64,000 bases of DNA from UBA3064 sp023258775. GTDB taxonomy: Bacteria > Pseudomonadota > Gammaproteobacteria > Burkholderiales > Burkholderiaceae_E. The translations under genes and the position numbers were made by a program. Under the pieces are notes generated by a model. The model saw only the letters and a list, made by a program, of their open reading frames with translations, was not told the DNA's origin and searched no databases. Shown in pieces: positions 25,431 through 34,750 of this stretch. Each line of letters opens with the position of its first letter. Position 1 is the first letter of the stretch. The stretch covers positions 1 to 64,000 of the forward strand of contig JBIKXS010000013.1 of the NCBI GenBank assembly GCA_044355655.1, given 5' to 3'.

Positions 25431-26013
25431 ACCTTGTCTCAAGGATCACGAACTGCGAAGGCAATGGCAGGGGCGTTGCGCTAGTGAGGGTTTGAGTTTG
25501 ATCGAGGTGCTGGTGGTTTTGCTTGTACTTGCCAGCGTGATGATTGTCTCAACGTTATCGCTTCGAGGCTTACAAAGTCGTGGCCTATCGCTCGAGGCCG
25601 AGCGACTCGGTGCAAGAATCCATGCTGCTCACGAAGAGGCAAGATTGCTCGCACAACCAATTCGACTGGAGCTTGACGACCGGGGCTATCGTTTTTATCG
25701 CAATCAGCTCGGTCGCTGGCAACTGATTGAAGGTGATGACTTATTAAGGCCAAGGGCTTGGGATGCATTGACTTCATGGCGAGCTGACGCAAGTCTAGTT
25801 GGCCAGGTCGCAGTGGGTGCGAGTCCATCCGCTATGACTGCCCCAAACACTGCCACGACATCGGAGTCATCGACGCAAGCAAGCCAAGCCTTTGTGCTTG
25901 CAATTGGCGCAGAGCCGATCGCTTCGCCTTGGACGTTAGTGCTGCTCCGCGCTGAACAGTCCGTCATGTTGCAAAGCGATGGTCTAGGTCCAATCACTCA
26001 GCAAACCCGATGA
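25375..26013 (+). CDS. gspH: Type II secretion pseudopilin GspH
   Basis: A 212-residue minor pseudopilin. Site after Gly39, then LSLIEVLVVLLVLASVMIV with Glu at +5, followed by a periplasmic domain of about 140 residues with a Ser/Thr/Ala-rich loop near residues 150-168. The start at 25375 overlaps gspG by 56 nt and has AGGGG just upstream; ATG 25408 (23-nt overlap) is an alternative. No start codon fits a normal short leader, so the leader is at least 28 residues. Confidence 0.82.
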   Translation: MANPVVVVWTLMWVTGRSRPCLKDHELRRQWQGRCASEGLSLIEVLVVLLVLASVMIVSTLSLRGLQSRGLSLEAERLGARIHAAHEEARLLAQPIRLELDDRGYRFYRNQLGRWQLIEGDDLLRPRAWDALTSWRADASLVGQVAVGASPSAMTAPNTATTSESSTQASQAFVLAIGAEPIASPWTLVLLRAEQSVMLQSDGLGPITQQTR

Positions 26014-26381
26014 TTCGACACACTATTGCTCGAGGCTTTTCGCTGGTTGAAGTGCTTGTGGCTTTGGTTTTGCTGTCGGTTGCCATGCTCGCTGTCTTTA
26101 GGAGTCTTGGCGTTGGGACACAATCTGCGGAGATTGCCCATGTGAGAATGCTTGCGCAGTGGAGTGCGGAAAACCGTTTGATGGAAATTCGACTGCGCCG
26201 TGAATGGCCCAATATTGGCGAGGAGCGATTTGATTGTTCTCAACTCGATACCGTTTTAAGTTGCTCACAAAAAGTCATTGCAACCCCAAACGCTGGCTTT
26301 AGGCGGGTTGAACTTCAGGTCTTGGACGCTGGGCAGCGACAGGTTGCTCGCCTCGTTGGCTTTGCCACCCTTGTGCGTTAA
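26010..26381 (+). CDS. gspI: Type II secretion pseudopilin GspI
   Basis: A 123-residue minor pseudopilin with an ordinary nine-residue leader (MIRHTIARG), then FSLVEVLVALVLLSVAMLAVF. It contains the GspI-type segment AQWSAENRLMEIRL. Starts on the gspH stop (ATGA). In characterised systems it forms the pseudopilus tip with GspJ and GspK. Confidence 0.9.
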   Translation: MIRHTIARGFSLVEVLVALVLLSVAMLAVFRSLGVGTQSAEIAHVRMLAQWSAENRLMEIRLRREWPNIGEERFDCSQLDTVLSCSQKVIATPNAGFRRVELQVLDAGQRQVARLVGFATLVR

Positions 26382-26383
26382 GC

Positions 26384-27007
26384 ATGGCACCAAAGCATCC
26401 TTTAGTGACGCATAATATCGATGCTTCAGAACACGTCCGTGGCATTGATGCGTCTTCCCGGTTAAGAGATCAATTTGGATTAACGCTGGTCGAATTATTG
26501 GTGGCCGTACTGCTAAGCGCTTTGCTTGCGGTCATTGCCTGGCGTGGTCTTGATCATGTTGCGCGAAGCAGTCAGCAGGTTGTGTCGAGTACCGATCGCA
26601 GTCAGCGCCTTAATCAAGTGATGAGTCAGCTTGAAGTGGACTTGATGGAGGCGGCCCAATTAAGGCAAAGCGGGCAGTTTGCCGTCCAAATCATGAGTTT
26701 TCCGGTCGCTGAAGGTTCTGAATCGTCCTGGTTGTTATTACAACGTCCGATGACCGAACAGCTGCCTGCGAGAGCACTGCGCTGGGTGCGATGGGATGTG
26801 CGTGATGGCGTCCTAACGCGAAGCCTTTCGGAGCTTGGCCAAAGCCAAGCCTTATTGCACGGTTTGCGTGGCATAGCGTTGCGTCCCATTGGTTTCGCGT
26901 TGAACCAAGACCCGATGAGTCAGCCCGAGCGATGGTCGGGTTTGGAGGTTCTAATCGTGATGCAAAACGGCCAAAGACTTCGCCGTGTCCTTTCAATGCG
27001 TGATTGA
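26384..27007 (+). CDS. gspJ: Type II secretion pseudopilin GspJ
   Basis: A 207-residue minor pseudopilin. Site after Gly32, then LTLVELLVAVLLSALLAVIAWRGLD with Glu at +5. The following helix and beta domain (RSQRLNQVMSQLEVDL, ALRWVRWDVRDGVLTR) match GspJ. The leader is long and holds a degenerate duplication (IDASEHVRG then IDASSRLRD, residues 12-29). Two nucleotides after gspI. Confidence 0.88.
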   Translation: MAPKHPLVTHNIDASEHVRGIDASSRLRDQFGLTLVELLVAVLLSALLAVIAWRGLDHVARSSQQVVSSTDRSQRLNQVMSQLEVDLMEAAQLRQSGQFAVQIMSFPVAEGSESSWLLLQRPMTEQLPARALRWVRWDVRDGVLTRSLSELGQSQALLHGLRGIALRPIGFALNQDPMSQPERWSGLEVLIVMQNGQRLRRVLSMRD

Positions 27008-27024
27008 TACTGCCTGTGAGAACC

Positions 27025-28047
27025 ATGTTGACAAAGTATTTCGGGACTGTGCGTGGCGCAAAGCAGACTGCTTATTTTCAAGATGACGAACGAGCAAAGC
27101 CTAAACGGGCTATCCGCGCGGTGAGTCAATCACGAGGTGCGGCGGTGCTTGCAGCAATGCTGGTGGTCGCAATTGCTGCAAGTCTTGCCGCCTTGGTCTT
27201 TGAGCGTCAACAACTTGCGGTGCGCAGCATCGAGAATCGTATGGATGCCTCTCAAATTCGCTGGATTGAGCGAGCGGCAAGCGACTGGGCACGTCTTGTT
27301 TTGCGCTTGGATTCTCGAACTACAACGATTGACCACCTCGGAGAACCTTGGGCTATGTCTATCCAACAAACCGAGCTGGACCCCACAGTTTATGGTGGTG
27401 CACGAGCGGGTACAAAGGATGCAAAGGCGGTGCTTTCGGGCCAAATTCAGGATGCTCAGGCGCGCTTTAATCTTCGCAATCTCGTTCAGACGATTGATCG
27501 GGGTCAAGCGGATCCATCGGTTCAAGCGCTCAGGGTTTCCCTGCCCGACCTTCAAGCATTAAGAAAGTTGCTTGCCGCACTCGGTCTGGATGCAAGTCTT
27601 GCAGAAGTGATCGCAGCACACGCAATCTCGCCGGGCTTTGGTCGCGTGGCCGATCTCTTGGGTGTGCCAGGCATGGACCAGGTAATCTATCAACGATTAG
27701 AACGATATGTCATCGCTTTACCCCAGCGCTCGGCCTTGAACATCAATACCGCAGGCGCTGAACTCTTACATGCGTATCTTCCTGGCTTGGATTTAGCAGG
27801 CGCTCAAGTCTTGGTGAAACGCCGAGAAGAACAAGCATTTAGCGAAGTTTCAGCGCTCAAGTCACGACTGCCCATTGCGGAGGAACTGCCTGCTGAGCGT
27901 TTCACGGTGCTTTCCAGGTATTTCTTCATGGAGGGGGTGATAGGCTACGGGCGAGTGAGTTCGCGCGCGAGAATTCTTTATGACCGAAATCCACAAACTT
28001 CATCAGACGGTGAGGTCGTCAGTGTGGTGTGGCGAGAAAATCTATAA
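27025..28047 (+). CDS. gspK: Type II secretion pseudopilin GspK
   Basis: A 340-residue large minor pseudopilin that caps the pseudopilus. Site after about Gly38, then AAVLAAMLVVAIAASLAALV; position 5 lacks Glu, as is typical for GspK. The SAM-like helix-hairpin-helix region includes LNINTAGAELLHAYLPGLD. The start could be TTG 27004, overlapping the gspJ stop (TTGA), or ATG 27025. Confidence 0.88.
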   Translation: MLTKYFGTVRGAKQTAYFQDDERAKPKRAIRAVSQSRGAAVLAAMLVVAIAASLAALVFERQQLAVRSIENRMDASQIRWIERAASDWARLVLRLDSRTTTIDHLGEPWAMSIQQTELDPTVYGGARAGTKDAKAVLSGQIQDAQARFNLRNLVQTIDRGQADPSVQALRVSLPDLQALRKLLAALGLDASLAEVIAAHAISPGFGRVADLLGVPGMDQVIYQRLERYVIALPQRSALNINTAGAELLHAYLPGLDLAGAQVLVKRREEQAFSEVSALKSRLPIAEELPAERFTVLSRYFFMEGVIGYGRVSSRARILYDRNPQTSSDGEVVSVVWRENL

Positions 28048-28191
28048 ATTGCGTCAAGTTTCTAATGTTCTTCATGTTGGCGACGATTGAGGTTGTCCTA
28101 AATCTGTCATTGAGTTTGTCTTAAATCTGTAACATCTGACCCTATGATGCTGTGTTCATGATGAAGCCATATTTCCTTGGGGTGACCTGCC
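28048..28191 (+). repeat. gspK-gspL gap with 2 x 23-bp tandem repeat
   Basis: The only sizeable gap inside the gsp run (144 nt). Units 28087-28109 and 28110-28132 are an imperfect 23-bp direct duplication. I see no clear promoter or terminator. Confidence 0.75.
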
Positions 28192-29439
28192 TTGGCGCTC
28201 AACGCTAAATCACGAGCTTGTTTCCTGCCGTCCCGGGCATCGGTGGCTGGGCAGGCGAAAAGGGCATTGCTTGAAGCGCTAAAGCCAGCTGTCAATGGTC
28301 AGGATCAGGCCGAGCCGAGGGCCTTTAAGGGTGCGTCGACTGTTGAGGGTGCGACGGCTGCCGCAGGTGCAGCAGCGACTAAGCAGTCGCTGCAGCTTTT
28401 CTTGCATCCCAGGGATGTGCGAATGCTTTCGCTCAAGGCCCTTCCACTCTCGGGCCGCGAACGAATGAATGCTATTCGTAGTCAGCTTGAAGGCTCATTG
28501 CTTGAGGACATCGATCAAATAGTGGTTGCCTTTCAGTTTGATTCAAGCCATTGGCTCGCCGGCTTTTGTCAAAAGCACTGGCTCGAAGCACTCGTTCACG
28601 AGGCCAAGGCGCTTGGGTTGAAACTAGAGGGCATTTGGCCTGCGCAATGCATTAATGGCAGTGATCAGAGCCCGCGCAGCGGAGAGCTAACGCCTGTCGC
28701 AGAAGCGAACAATGCCGAATTAATTTGGCCGCCTCGCCCAAGCCTCTCGCATCAGGCCCTGGTTGCCCCAAAGAACTTCAATTTGCTTGAAGCCCTTGTG
28801 ATGCAAAGCCAGCATGAATCCTGGGCAGGCATGAACAATGATGCATCGGGCATGCTGCGGCGATTGATGCTTGGGTTTGCGCAAATTCGCTGGGCGATGG
28901 GGCATGCGCCCAAGGGTGCGTTACAAAGACCGCTGGCAGTTGGCGCAGCGCTGATTGCGACGGCCGGCATTGCTTTGCAAATCGACACCTGGATACTGCA
29001 AAGTCGTGTTGAGGCGACCGAAAACGAGCTCACGAGACTCTTTAAGGAAACCATGCCCAACCAGACGGTCATGGTTGACCCTGTGCTTCAATTACAGCGC
29101 GCCTTGGACAGGCGGCGCCTGTCACCCACTCCTGGCTCTCTTGGGTTAGATAGCGCAGTTCAAATTGATCCCCTGGCGGGTATGTTGCTCATGCAAAAGG
29201 CACTTTCGCGTGCGGGCGGTGCGAGTGCCGCCGAAGCGGTCCAAATGATCGAATGGACCGCTGGACCATCGGGCGGACTTTTGAGCCTTCGCTGGAAGCC
29301 TTCGGCGATCGAGCAACAAAACCTGCGCCCCTTGATTCAAGATCTTGCAATCAAGGGGGGGTGGACTGTGCAATGGGGAACACCCCAAGAGGGACTTATG
29401 CAGTGGCGCGCCAATGCAAGGGCGGCGAATGCTTCTTAA
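28192..29439 (+). CDS. gspL: Type II secretion protein GspL
   Basis: A 415-residue inner-membrane protein linking GspE to the pseudopilus platform. An actin-like cytoplasmic domain (residues about 60-260), one membrane helix near residues 245-262 (LAVGAALIATAGIALQI) and a periplasmic ferredoxin-like domain. The start is TTG 28192, forced by a stop at 28183-28185, with a GGGGTG ribosome binding site. The first 60 residues are Ala-rich low complexity and not part of the fold. Confidence 0.82.
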   Translation: MALNAKSRACFLPSRASVAGQAKRALLEALKPAVNGQDQAEPRAFKGASTVEGATAAAGAAATKQSLQLFLHPRDVRMLSLKALPLSGRERMNAIRSQLEGSLLEDIDQIVVAFQFDSSHWLAGFCQKHWLEALVHEAKALGLKLEGIWPAQCINGSDQSPRSGELTPVAEANNAELIWPPRPSLSHQALVAPKNFNLLEALVMQSQHESWAGMNNDASGMLRRLMLGFAQIRWAMGHAPKGALQRPLAVGAALIATAGIALQIDTWILQSRVEATENELTRLFKETMPNQTVMVDPVLQLQRALDRRRLSPTPGSLGLDSAVQIDPLAGMLLMQKALSRAGGASAAEAVQMIEWTAGPSGGLLSLRWKPSAIEQQNLRPLIQDLAIKGGWTVQWGTPQEGLMQWRANARAANAS

Positions 29440-29938
29440 ACCGCTACAAACTCTGAGCGCTTGGTTCCAAACGCTTGAACGCCGAGAGCGTCTTTTGCTG
29501 TCCCTGGCGCTTTGGTTGCTTCTGCCGTTGGTTGTCTTGTTGGCTTGGTTTGAGCCGATGATGCAATCGCGACAGCGATTGCATGAACGCTTAGAGCGCC
29601 TTGACCGTGAACGGGCAACGATGCAAGCGCTTGCGCAACAATGGCGAAGTCTCGACGAACAAGCGCCAACGGTTAAGCGCCAAGATCTAGAAACTAGAAT
29701 TAGAGCGAGTCTTAAAGCGGCGAGCGGTCTTGATGGCTTCACTATAAAAAGTTTAGATAATGGATCGGTGCTTCTTGAAATTGCTTCGGCGCCACAAAGT
29801 ATGCTGATGACCTGGATGGTCGAAGTTCGTCGCGAAACTCAAACCCAATGGGCCGAGTTTCGGATCGAGCGTAGCGCGCAGCCCGAGCATCTCAAACTTC
29901 GAGTACGCTTTGTTGAAGCGGGTGGCAAATCCTCATGA
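29429..29938 (+). CDS. gspM: Type II secretion protein GspM
   Basis: A 169-residue partner of GspL. One N-terminal membrane helix (LLLSLALWLLLPLVVLLAW), a coiled-coil-like stretch with many Arg and Glu residues (MMQSRQRLHERLERLDRE), and a C-terminal ferredoxin-like domain. ATG 29429 overlaps gspL by 11 nt; the frame is open upstream to 29345 but only as overlap. Confidence 0.85.
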   Translation: MLLKPLQTLSAWFQTLERRERLLLSLALWLLLPLVVLLAWFEPMMQSRQRLHERLERLDRERATMQALAQQWRSLDEQAPTVKRQDLETRIRASLKAASGLDGFTIKSLDNGSVLLEIASAPQSMLMTWMVEVRRETQTQWAEFRIERSAQPEHLKLRVRFVEAGGKSS

Positions 29939-30696
29939 TTGTGATTGTTTTTTTGATCGCAATCATTGCCGCGATCTTTCATGCGCCTGCGACCTGGATG
30001 GATGAGCTAGCTGCTCGGGTAACCCAAGACAGGCTGCGACTTGCTCAAGCAAGTGGAACGCTTTGGCAGGGGCAGGCCTTTGTACTTGTGAAACTTCAAA
30101 ACAGCGCTAAAGAAGATATAAATTCTAGTAAGAATAGTGGCTTTGTCTTGCCCGAGCCCTTGCAATGGCGAATAAATCCTTTTGCGCTGCTTGCCGGAGG
30201 ACCCGCGCTTGAGTTGAGTATGCAAGGCCTTGATCGTCCACTACGCCTTGCCTGGCGTGATCAGGTCTTACAAGTCCCGGCAGGACAACTCGACTTTCCC
30301 AGACTCGATTTTGCAGCGCTTGGATCGCCATGGAACAGCCTTCAACCGAGCGCTCGACTCCAGCTACGATGGTCCGAGTTATTGATCTCAGCCGATGGTC
30401 AAAAGCCGCAGGCCTCAATTGGGCGTGTGAATCTGGGTATCAGTGATCTTGCAGCACGTATCTCGCCCGTACAGCCGCTTGGAAGCTACGAGTGGCAGGT
30501 TGAGCTTGGACAAGGCAAACGCTGGGAGCTTCGAACGCTTGAAGGCGTATTGGATTTGCGCGCAATGCCCGATCCTGGACGAGGCATTCGGATTGAAGCG
30601 CGTCCGAAAGCGGCAGAAGAGAATCGCTTGAGACCACTTTTATCGCTAATGGGTACCCGTGAGGCCGATGCGACAGTCATGCGCTTATTGCCATGA
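29935..30696 (+). CDS. gspN: Type II secretion protein GspN
   Basis: A 253-residue protein with an N-terminal membrane anchor (IVIVFLIAIIAAIFHAPA) and a beta-rich periplasmic domain characteristic of GspN, with WRINPFALLAGGPALELSMQG and the C-terminal PLLSLMGTREAD. GspN is present in only some T2SS and its role is not settled. Starts ATGA on the gspM stop. Confidence 0.82.
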   Translation: MIVIVFLIAIIAAIFHAPATWMDELAARVTQDRLRLAQASGTLWQGQAFVLVKLQNSAKEDINSSKNSGFVLPEPLQWRINPFALLAGGPALELSMQGLDRPLRLAWRDQVLQVPAGQLDFPRLDFAALGSPWNSLQPSARLQLRWSELLISADGQKPQASIGRVNLGISDLAARISPVQPLGSYEWQVELGQGKRWELRTLEGVLDLRAMPDPGRGIRIEARPKAAEENRLRPLLSLMGTREADATVMRLLP

Positions 30697-30730
30697 GGGA
30701 TCGCCGTTTGAAGCGTTATAGAGGATTTCA

Positions 30731-33280
30731 ATGAAGATTGACCCGAGAACAACAAGTCGTCAGCGCTCAATCGAGCGGCATGCCTTTAATGCCAGCGCGA
30801 TGCTTGTACTAAAGCCTTTGGCCATCGCCGTCGTGATGAGCCTTCAAACGACAGTTTTGCTCGAGCAGTCCCACGCCCAGCAACCTGCGACATCCCTCCT
30901 CCCAGGCGTTTCGGCGCCATCGCTCCCCCCAGGCGCTTCAGCGCCCTCCCTTCCACCGGGCGCCTCAGCGCCCTTCCAACCTCCAAGCGCTTCATCGCCC
31001 GCGCCAACATCTGGAGGGTCAAATCCTGGGGCCTCCAATTCGCAAGTCTCCACGCCAGCGTTAGCACCAACCGGAGGCACAACAGCTCATCAAAGTAAAG
31101 GCAGTATTCAGCGCTTATCGGGTGATCGCTTGCAATTAAATTTTAGGGATGCCGATATCGAAGCTGTAGCGGCTGCATTTTCACAACTGCTTGGTCGCAG
31201 CATTCTGGTCGATGCCCGCGTGAAGGGTCGTATGAGTCTGGAGTCGCCTCGTCCGGTGAGCAAAGAGCAGGCGCTTGCCTTGTTTCAAACGGCGTTAAGG
31301 ATGCAACTTTTTGCGATGGTACAAGTGGGCGAAAGCCTTCGGGTACTGCCTGAAGTCGATGCCAAACTCCATGGTGGTCCTGTTCAACTCAGTACAAGCA
31401 CCTTGCGCAATGCTGAAGAAGTGCAAACAAGGGTCTTTCGTCTACGATATGAATTGGCAAACAATATTTTACCGATTATTCGGCCTTTGGTGCCACCGAA
31501 CAATACGATCTCGGCAATGGCAAGCAATAACAGTTTGATTGTGACAGATTATGGATCAAATTTAGAACGTATTGCTCAATTGATCGAGGATCTTGATGCG
31601 CCAGCCAAGGCTGATTTCATTTCAATAACGATTAAGCATGCCTCAGCAAGCGATGTAGCCACGCTGGTTGCCCGATTACTCGATGCAAGCGAAGTCGGCG
31701 CCAATGATATTCGACTCAAAGTGAGTCTTGTACCAGAGCCTAGAAGTAATGCCTTATTGGTTCGTTCCTCATCGCCTGCCCGCATTGAACAAGTCAGGCA
31801 GCTGATTGAACAGGTCGATCAACCATCGGGCAAGCCTGGCAACATTCATGTCGTGTATTTAAAAAACGCTGAAGCCACCCGACTTGCCCAAACCCTACGT
31901 GGCATTTTAAGCGGTGATGGCACTTCGCTCGGTGGATCGCTTGGCGGTGCTGCAGCTTTTGGGGCTTCGGCTGGGTTTCCAAATCAAGGCGTATCTGGCG
32001 GCGCTGGCTTCGGAAGCCCGCAGAGTTCGGGTTCGCAAGGGCTTGCGCCATCGGGTGGCAGCCAGAATATGGCGGGAAGCTTTGGCGGTGGCATCACCGG
32101 CTCGGGCTTTGGCGCTGCGGGCTTTGGATCCAACACTCAGTCGGCGTCAAGCGCAGGGCTAGGCGGGCAGAACATGGCGCTTGGGGCCGCGCAAGGGATA
32201 CAAGCAGGCGCAGCTGCCGGAACTGGGCCGGCAAGTAGCATCAGCCGTCTTGGCGCTATTGTGATTGCGGCAGACGCTGCAACCAATTCCTTGATCATTA
32301 CAGCGTCTGAACCGGTGTTTCGCGATATCCGTGCTGTGATCGATAAGCTTGATGTTCGCCGTGCTCAAGTCTATATCGAATCACTGATTGTTGAGGTCAA
32401 TGCCGATAAAGCTGCTGAACTCGGGTTTCAGTGGCAATTTCTAAACGGTACTTTGTCGGGCGCGAGTCGGGCCATCGGCGGCACGAATCTGTCAGCGCGT
32501 GGAGAAGGTACGAATATTCTCGATCTGACCACGAATGTGCTTGGAGCAGCGCAGGGCTTGAACATTGGCATCATAAGAAATAGCCCATTGCCAGGTGCTG
32601 GATCAAACACGCCAGGCTTAATCAATTTGGGTGTGCTTGCCAATGCCTTGCAATCGCGTGCCAACGGTAATGTGCTCGCAACGCCAAACCTCTTAACGCT
32701 TGATAACGAAGAGGCGCGAATCATCATCGGGCAAAACGTACCCTTTGTGACCGGCTCTTATGTCAATACCGGTGCAGGTGGCGGTGTCGTGAATCCATTC
32801 CAAACGGTTGAGCGGCGCGACGTAGGCACAACGCTTCGGGTCCGGCCGCAGGTTTCTGAAGGCGGTACGGTCAAGCTTGCGATTTATCAGGAAGTTTCTA
32901 GTATTCAGGACAAAACATTAAGCGCTGGGTTGATCACCAACCGTCGTGCGATTGAATCCAATGTACTTGTCGACGATGGCCAAATTATTGTGCTTGGTGG
33001 CTTGATTGAAGACCGCACAAGTGGTGATACCCAGTCGGTGCCCTTTTTGGGCGATATTCCAATTGCAGGTCAGCTCTTTCGCTACGATGCACGCTCGCGT
33101 AATAAAACAAATCTGTTGGTTTTCTTAAGACCACGCGTGCTGAGAAGCGCCGAGGCTGCCTCAGCACTTACTCAAGATCGTTATGAATTCATGCGCGGTG
33201 TGCAGCAAGAGCAAACCCTTCCAGCCGGCGTGCTAATGCCCAAACAGGAGAGTCCGGTTTTGCCGGAGATTAAGCGATGA
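30731..33280 (+). CDS. gspD: Type II secretion outer-membrane secretin GspD
   Basis: An 849-residue secretin. A signal peptide (after a basic N-terminus, cleavage near SHAQQP at residue about 55) is followed by a Pro/Ala/Ser linker made of four 9-residue repeats, then N0 (LNFRDADIEAVAAAFSQLLGRSILVD), N1, N2 and N3. N3 carries a Gly/Ser-rich insertion of about 110 residues (about 395-505). The secretin core has VLATPNLLTLDNEEARIIIG and NLLVFLRPRVLR. Multimer of about 15 subunits in known systems. It lies after gspN here rather than at the head of the operon. Confidence 0.95.
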   Translation: MKIDPRTTSRQRSIERHAFNASAMLVLKPLAIAVVMSLQTTVLLEQSHAQQPATSLLPGVSAPSLPPGASAPSLPPGASAPFQPPSASSPAPTSGGSNPGASNSQVSTPALAPTGGTTAHQSKGSIQRLSGDRLQLNFRDADIEAVAAAFSQLLGRSILVDARVKGRMSLESPRPVSKEQALALFQTALRMQLFAMVQVGESLRVLPEVDAKLHGGPVQLSTSTLRNAEEVQTRVFRLRYELANNILPIIRPLVPPNNTISAMASNNSLIVTDYGSNLERIAQLIEDLDAPAKADFISITIKHASASDVATLVARLLDASEVGANDIRLKVSLVPEPRSNALLVRSSSPARIEQVRQLIEQVDQPSGKPGNIHVVYLKNAEATRLAQTLRGILSGDGTSLGGSLGGAAAFGASAGFPNQGVSGGAGFGSPQSSGSQGLAPSGGSQNMAGSFGGGITGSGFGAAGFGSNTQSASSAGLGGQNMALGAAQGIQAGAAAGTGPASSISRLGAIVIAADAATNSLIITASEPVFRDIRAVIDKLDVRRAQVYIESLIVEVNADKAAELGFQWQFLNGTLSGASRAIGGTNLSARGEGTNILDLTTNVLGAAQGLNIGIIRNSPLPGAGSNTPGLINLGVLANALQSRANGNVLATPNLLTLDNEEARIIIGQNVPFVTGSYVNTGAGGGVVNPFQTVERRDVGTTLRVRPQVSEGGTVKLAIYQEVSSIQDKTLSAGLITNRRAIESNVLVDDGQIIVLGGLIEDRTSGDTQSVPFLGDIPIAGQLFRYDARSRNKTNLLVFLRPRVLRSAEAASALTQDRYEFMRGVQQEQTLPAGVLMPKQESPVLPEIKR
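30902..31009 (+). repeat. 4 x 27-bp in-frame tandem repeat in gspD linker
   Basis: Units 30902-30928, 30929-30955, 30956-30982 and 30983-31009, encoding PGVSAPSLP, PGASAPSLP, PGASAPFQP and PSASSPAPT. The array sits between the signal peptide and domain N0. Confidence 0.9.
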
Positions 33281-34743
33281 AGTTTGACGATCCGGCATGG
33301 GTGCCTATTTCCCCTGCCAGACTGATGCCTTATAGCTTTGCGCGCAGCCATCAGTTGCTCATCAAAGCCGAAGACGCTGGTCGATTACTGGTTCAGTGCA
33401 GTGAGGCGAGCAGCCATGCCGGGCTCAATGAGCTTTATCGGGTGATGGATCACGAGCTTGTGTTACAGCATTTGCCCAAAGAGCAATTAGAGCGCGATAT
33501 TGCGCAGGCTTACGCCCGACAGGATGGTTCAGCCGCAGCGGTTGTGGATGCAGTTGAAAGCGATCTTGATCTGAGTCAATTGATGCAAGATGTGCCCAGG
33601 GTTGAAGATTTGCTCGATGCTCAAGACGATGCACCGATTATTCGCATGATCAATGCCCTACTCACGCAGGCCGTGCGTGATGGTGCCTCCGATATTCACA
33701 TCGAAGCCTTTGAGCACTTCTCGCTTGTTCGTTTTCGTATTGACGGAAACCTCAGAGACGTCGCGCGCCCTCGACGCGAGTTACACGCTGCGTTGCTGTC
33801 GCGGATCAAAATTCTTGCAGCCCTCGATATTGCTGAGAAGCGTCTGCCTCAGGACGGCCGCATGGCCTTGAAAGTGGCGGGAAAGCCAATCGATGTTCGA
33901 GTTTCGACCTTACCGACTGGACATGGCGAGCGCGCAGTGCTTCGCTTGCTTGATAAGCAGGCGGGTAGGCTCGATTTGAAGGCACTTGGATTAGCTGATG
34001 ACACCCGTGCTGCGATGAGCAAGTTGGTTCGACAGCCTCATGGGATCGTCCTGGTTACCGGTCCGACGGGTTCTGGCAAAACAACCACGCTTTACGCCGC
34101 TTTGGGTCAATTGGATAGTAATGTAACCAATATTTTAACCGTTGAAGATCCGATTGAATACGATTTGGAAGGCGTTGGTCAGACGCAGGTTAATGCCCGA
34201 ATCGATATGGATTTTGCAAGAGCATTAAGGGCAATGCTTCGCCAAGATCCCGATGTGGTGATGATCGGCGAGATTCGCGACTTGGAGACCGCCCAGATCG
34301 CGGTTCAGGCTTCGCTGACAGGTCATTTAGTGCTTGCTACCTTGCATACCAACGATTCAATTGCAGCGGTGACAAGACTTGTTGATATGGGTATTGAATC
34401 GTTCCTATTATCATCAAGTTTACTGGGTGTTTTGTCTCAACGCCTGATTCGCTTGCTGTGTGCTTCGTGCAAAGTGCCAGATCCGCTTCACCCTGGTGCC
34501 TGGCGCGCGCAAGGCTGTCCGGCTTGCGCACAAAGCGGATTTCGGGGCAGGGCTGCGATCTGTGAGCTATTGCAGGTGAATGAGCCGATGCAAGCCCTAA
34601 TTCATGAAGCAGCCTCTGAGACGCGGATGCGTGAACTCGCCCAAATCAGCGGCTTTAGGAGCATGCGTGAGGATGCCCAACGTTGGGTTCGTGATGGCCT
34701 GACCAGTGTGGACGAAGTGATGCGCGTCACCCGAGACGCCTAA
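33277..34743 (+). CDS. gspE: Type II secretion ATPase GspE
   Basis: A 488-residue hexameric secretion ATPase. N1E domain to about residue 120 binds GspL; Walker A is GPTGSGKTT at about 262-270; the Asp box LTVEDPIEYDLEG, Walker B-type DPDVVMIGEIRD and His box VLATLHTNDS follow. The tetracysteine zinc element is CASC (near 397) with CPAC (near 416). Overlaps gspD by 4 nt (ATGA). Confidence 0.96.
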   Translation: MKFDDPAWVPISPARLMPYSFARSHQLLIKAEDAGRLLVQCSEASSHAGLNELYRVMDHELVLQHLPKEQLERDIAQAYARQDGSAAAVVDAVESDLDLSQLMQDVPRVEDLLDAQDDAPIIRMINALLTQAVRDGASDIHIEAFEHFSLVRFRIDGNLRDVARPRRELHAALLSRIKILAALDIAEKRLPQDGRMALKVAGKPIDVRVSTLPTGHGERAVLRLLDKQAGRLDLKALGLADDTRAAMSKLVRQPHGIVLVTGPTGSGKTTTLYAALGQLDSNVTNILTVEDPIEYDLEGVGQTQVNARIDMDFARALRAMLRQDPDVVMIGEIRDLETAQIAVQASLTGHLVLATLHTNDSIAAVTRLVDMGIESFLLSSSLLGVLSQRLIRLLCASCKVPDPLHPGAWRAQGCPACAQSGFRGRAAICELLQVNEPMQALIHEAASETRMRELAQISGFRSMREDAQRWVRDGLTSVDEVMRVTRDA

Positions 34744-34750
34744 ACCCAGC

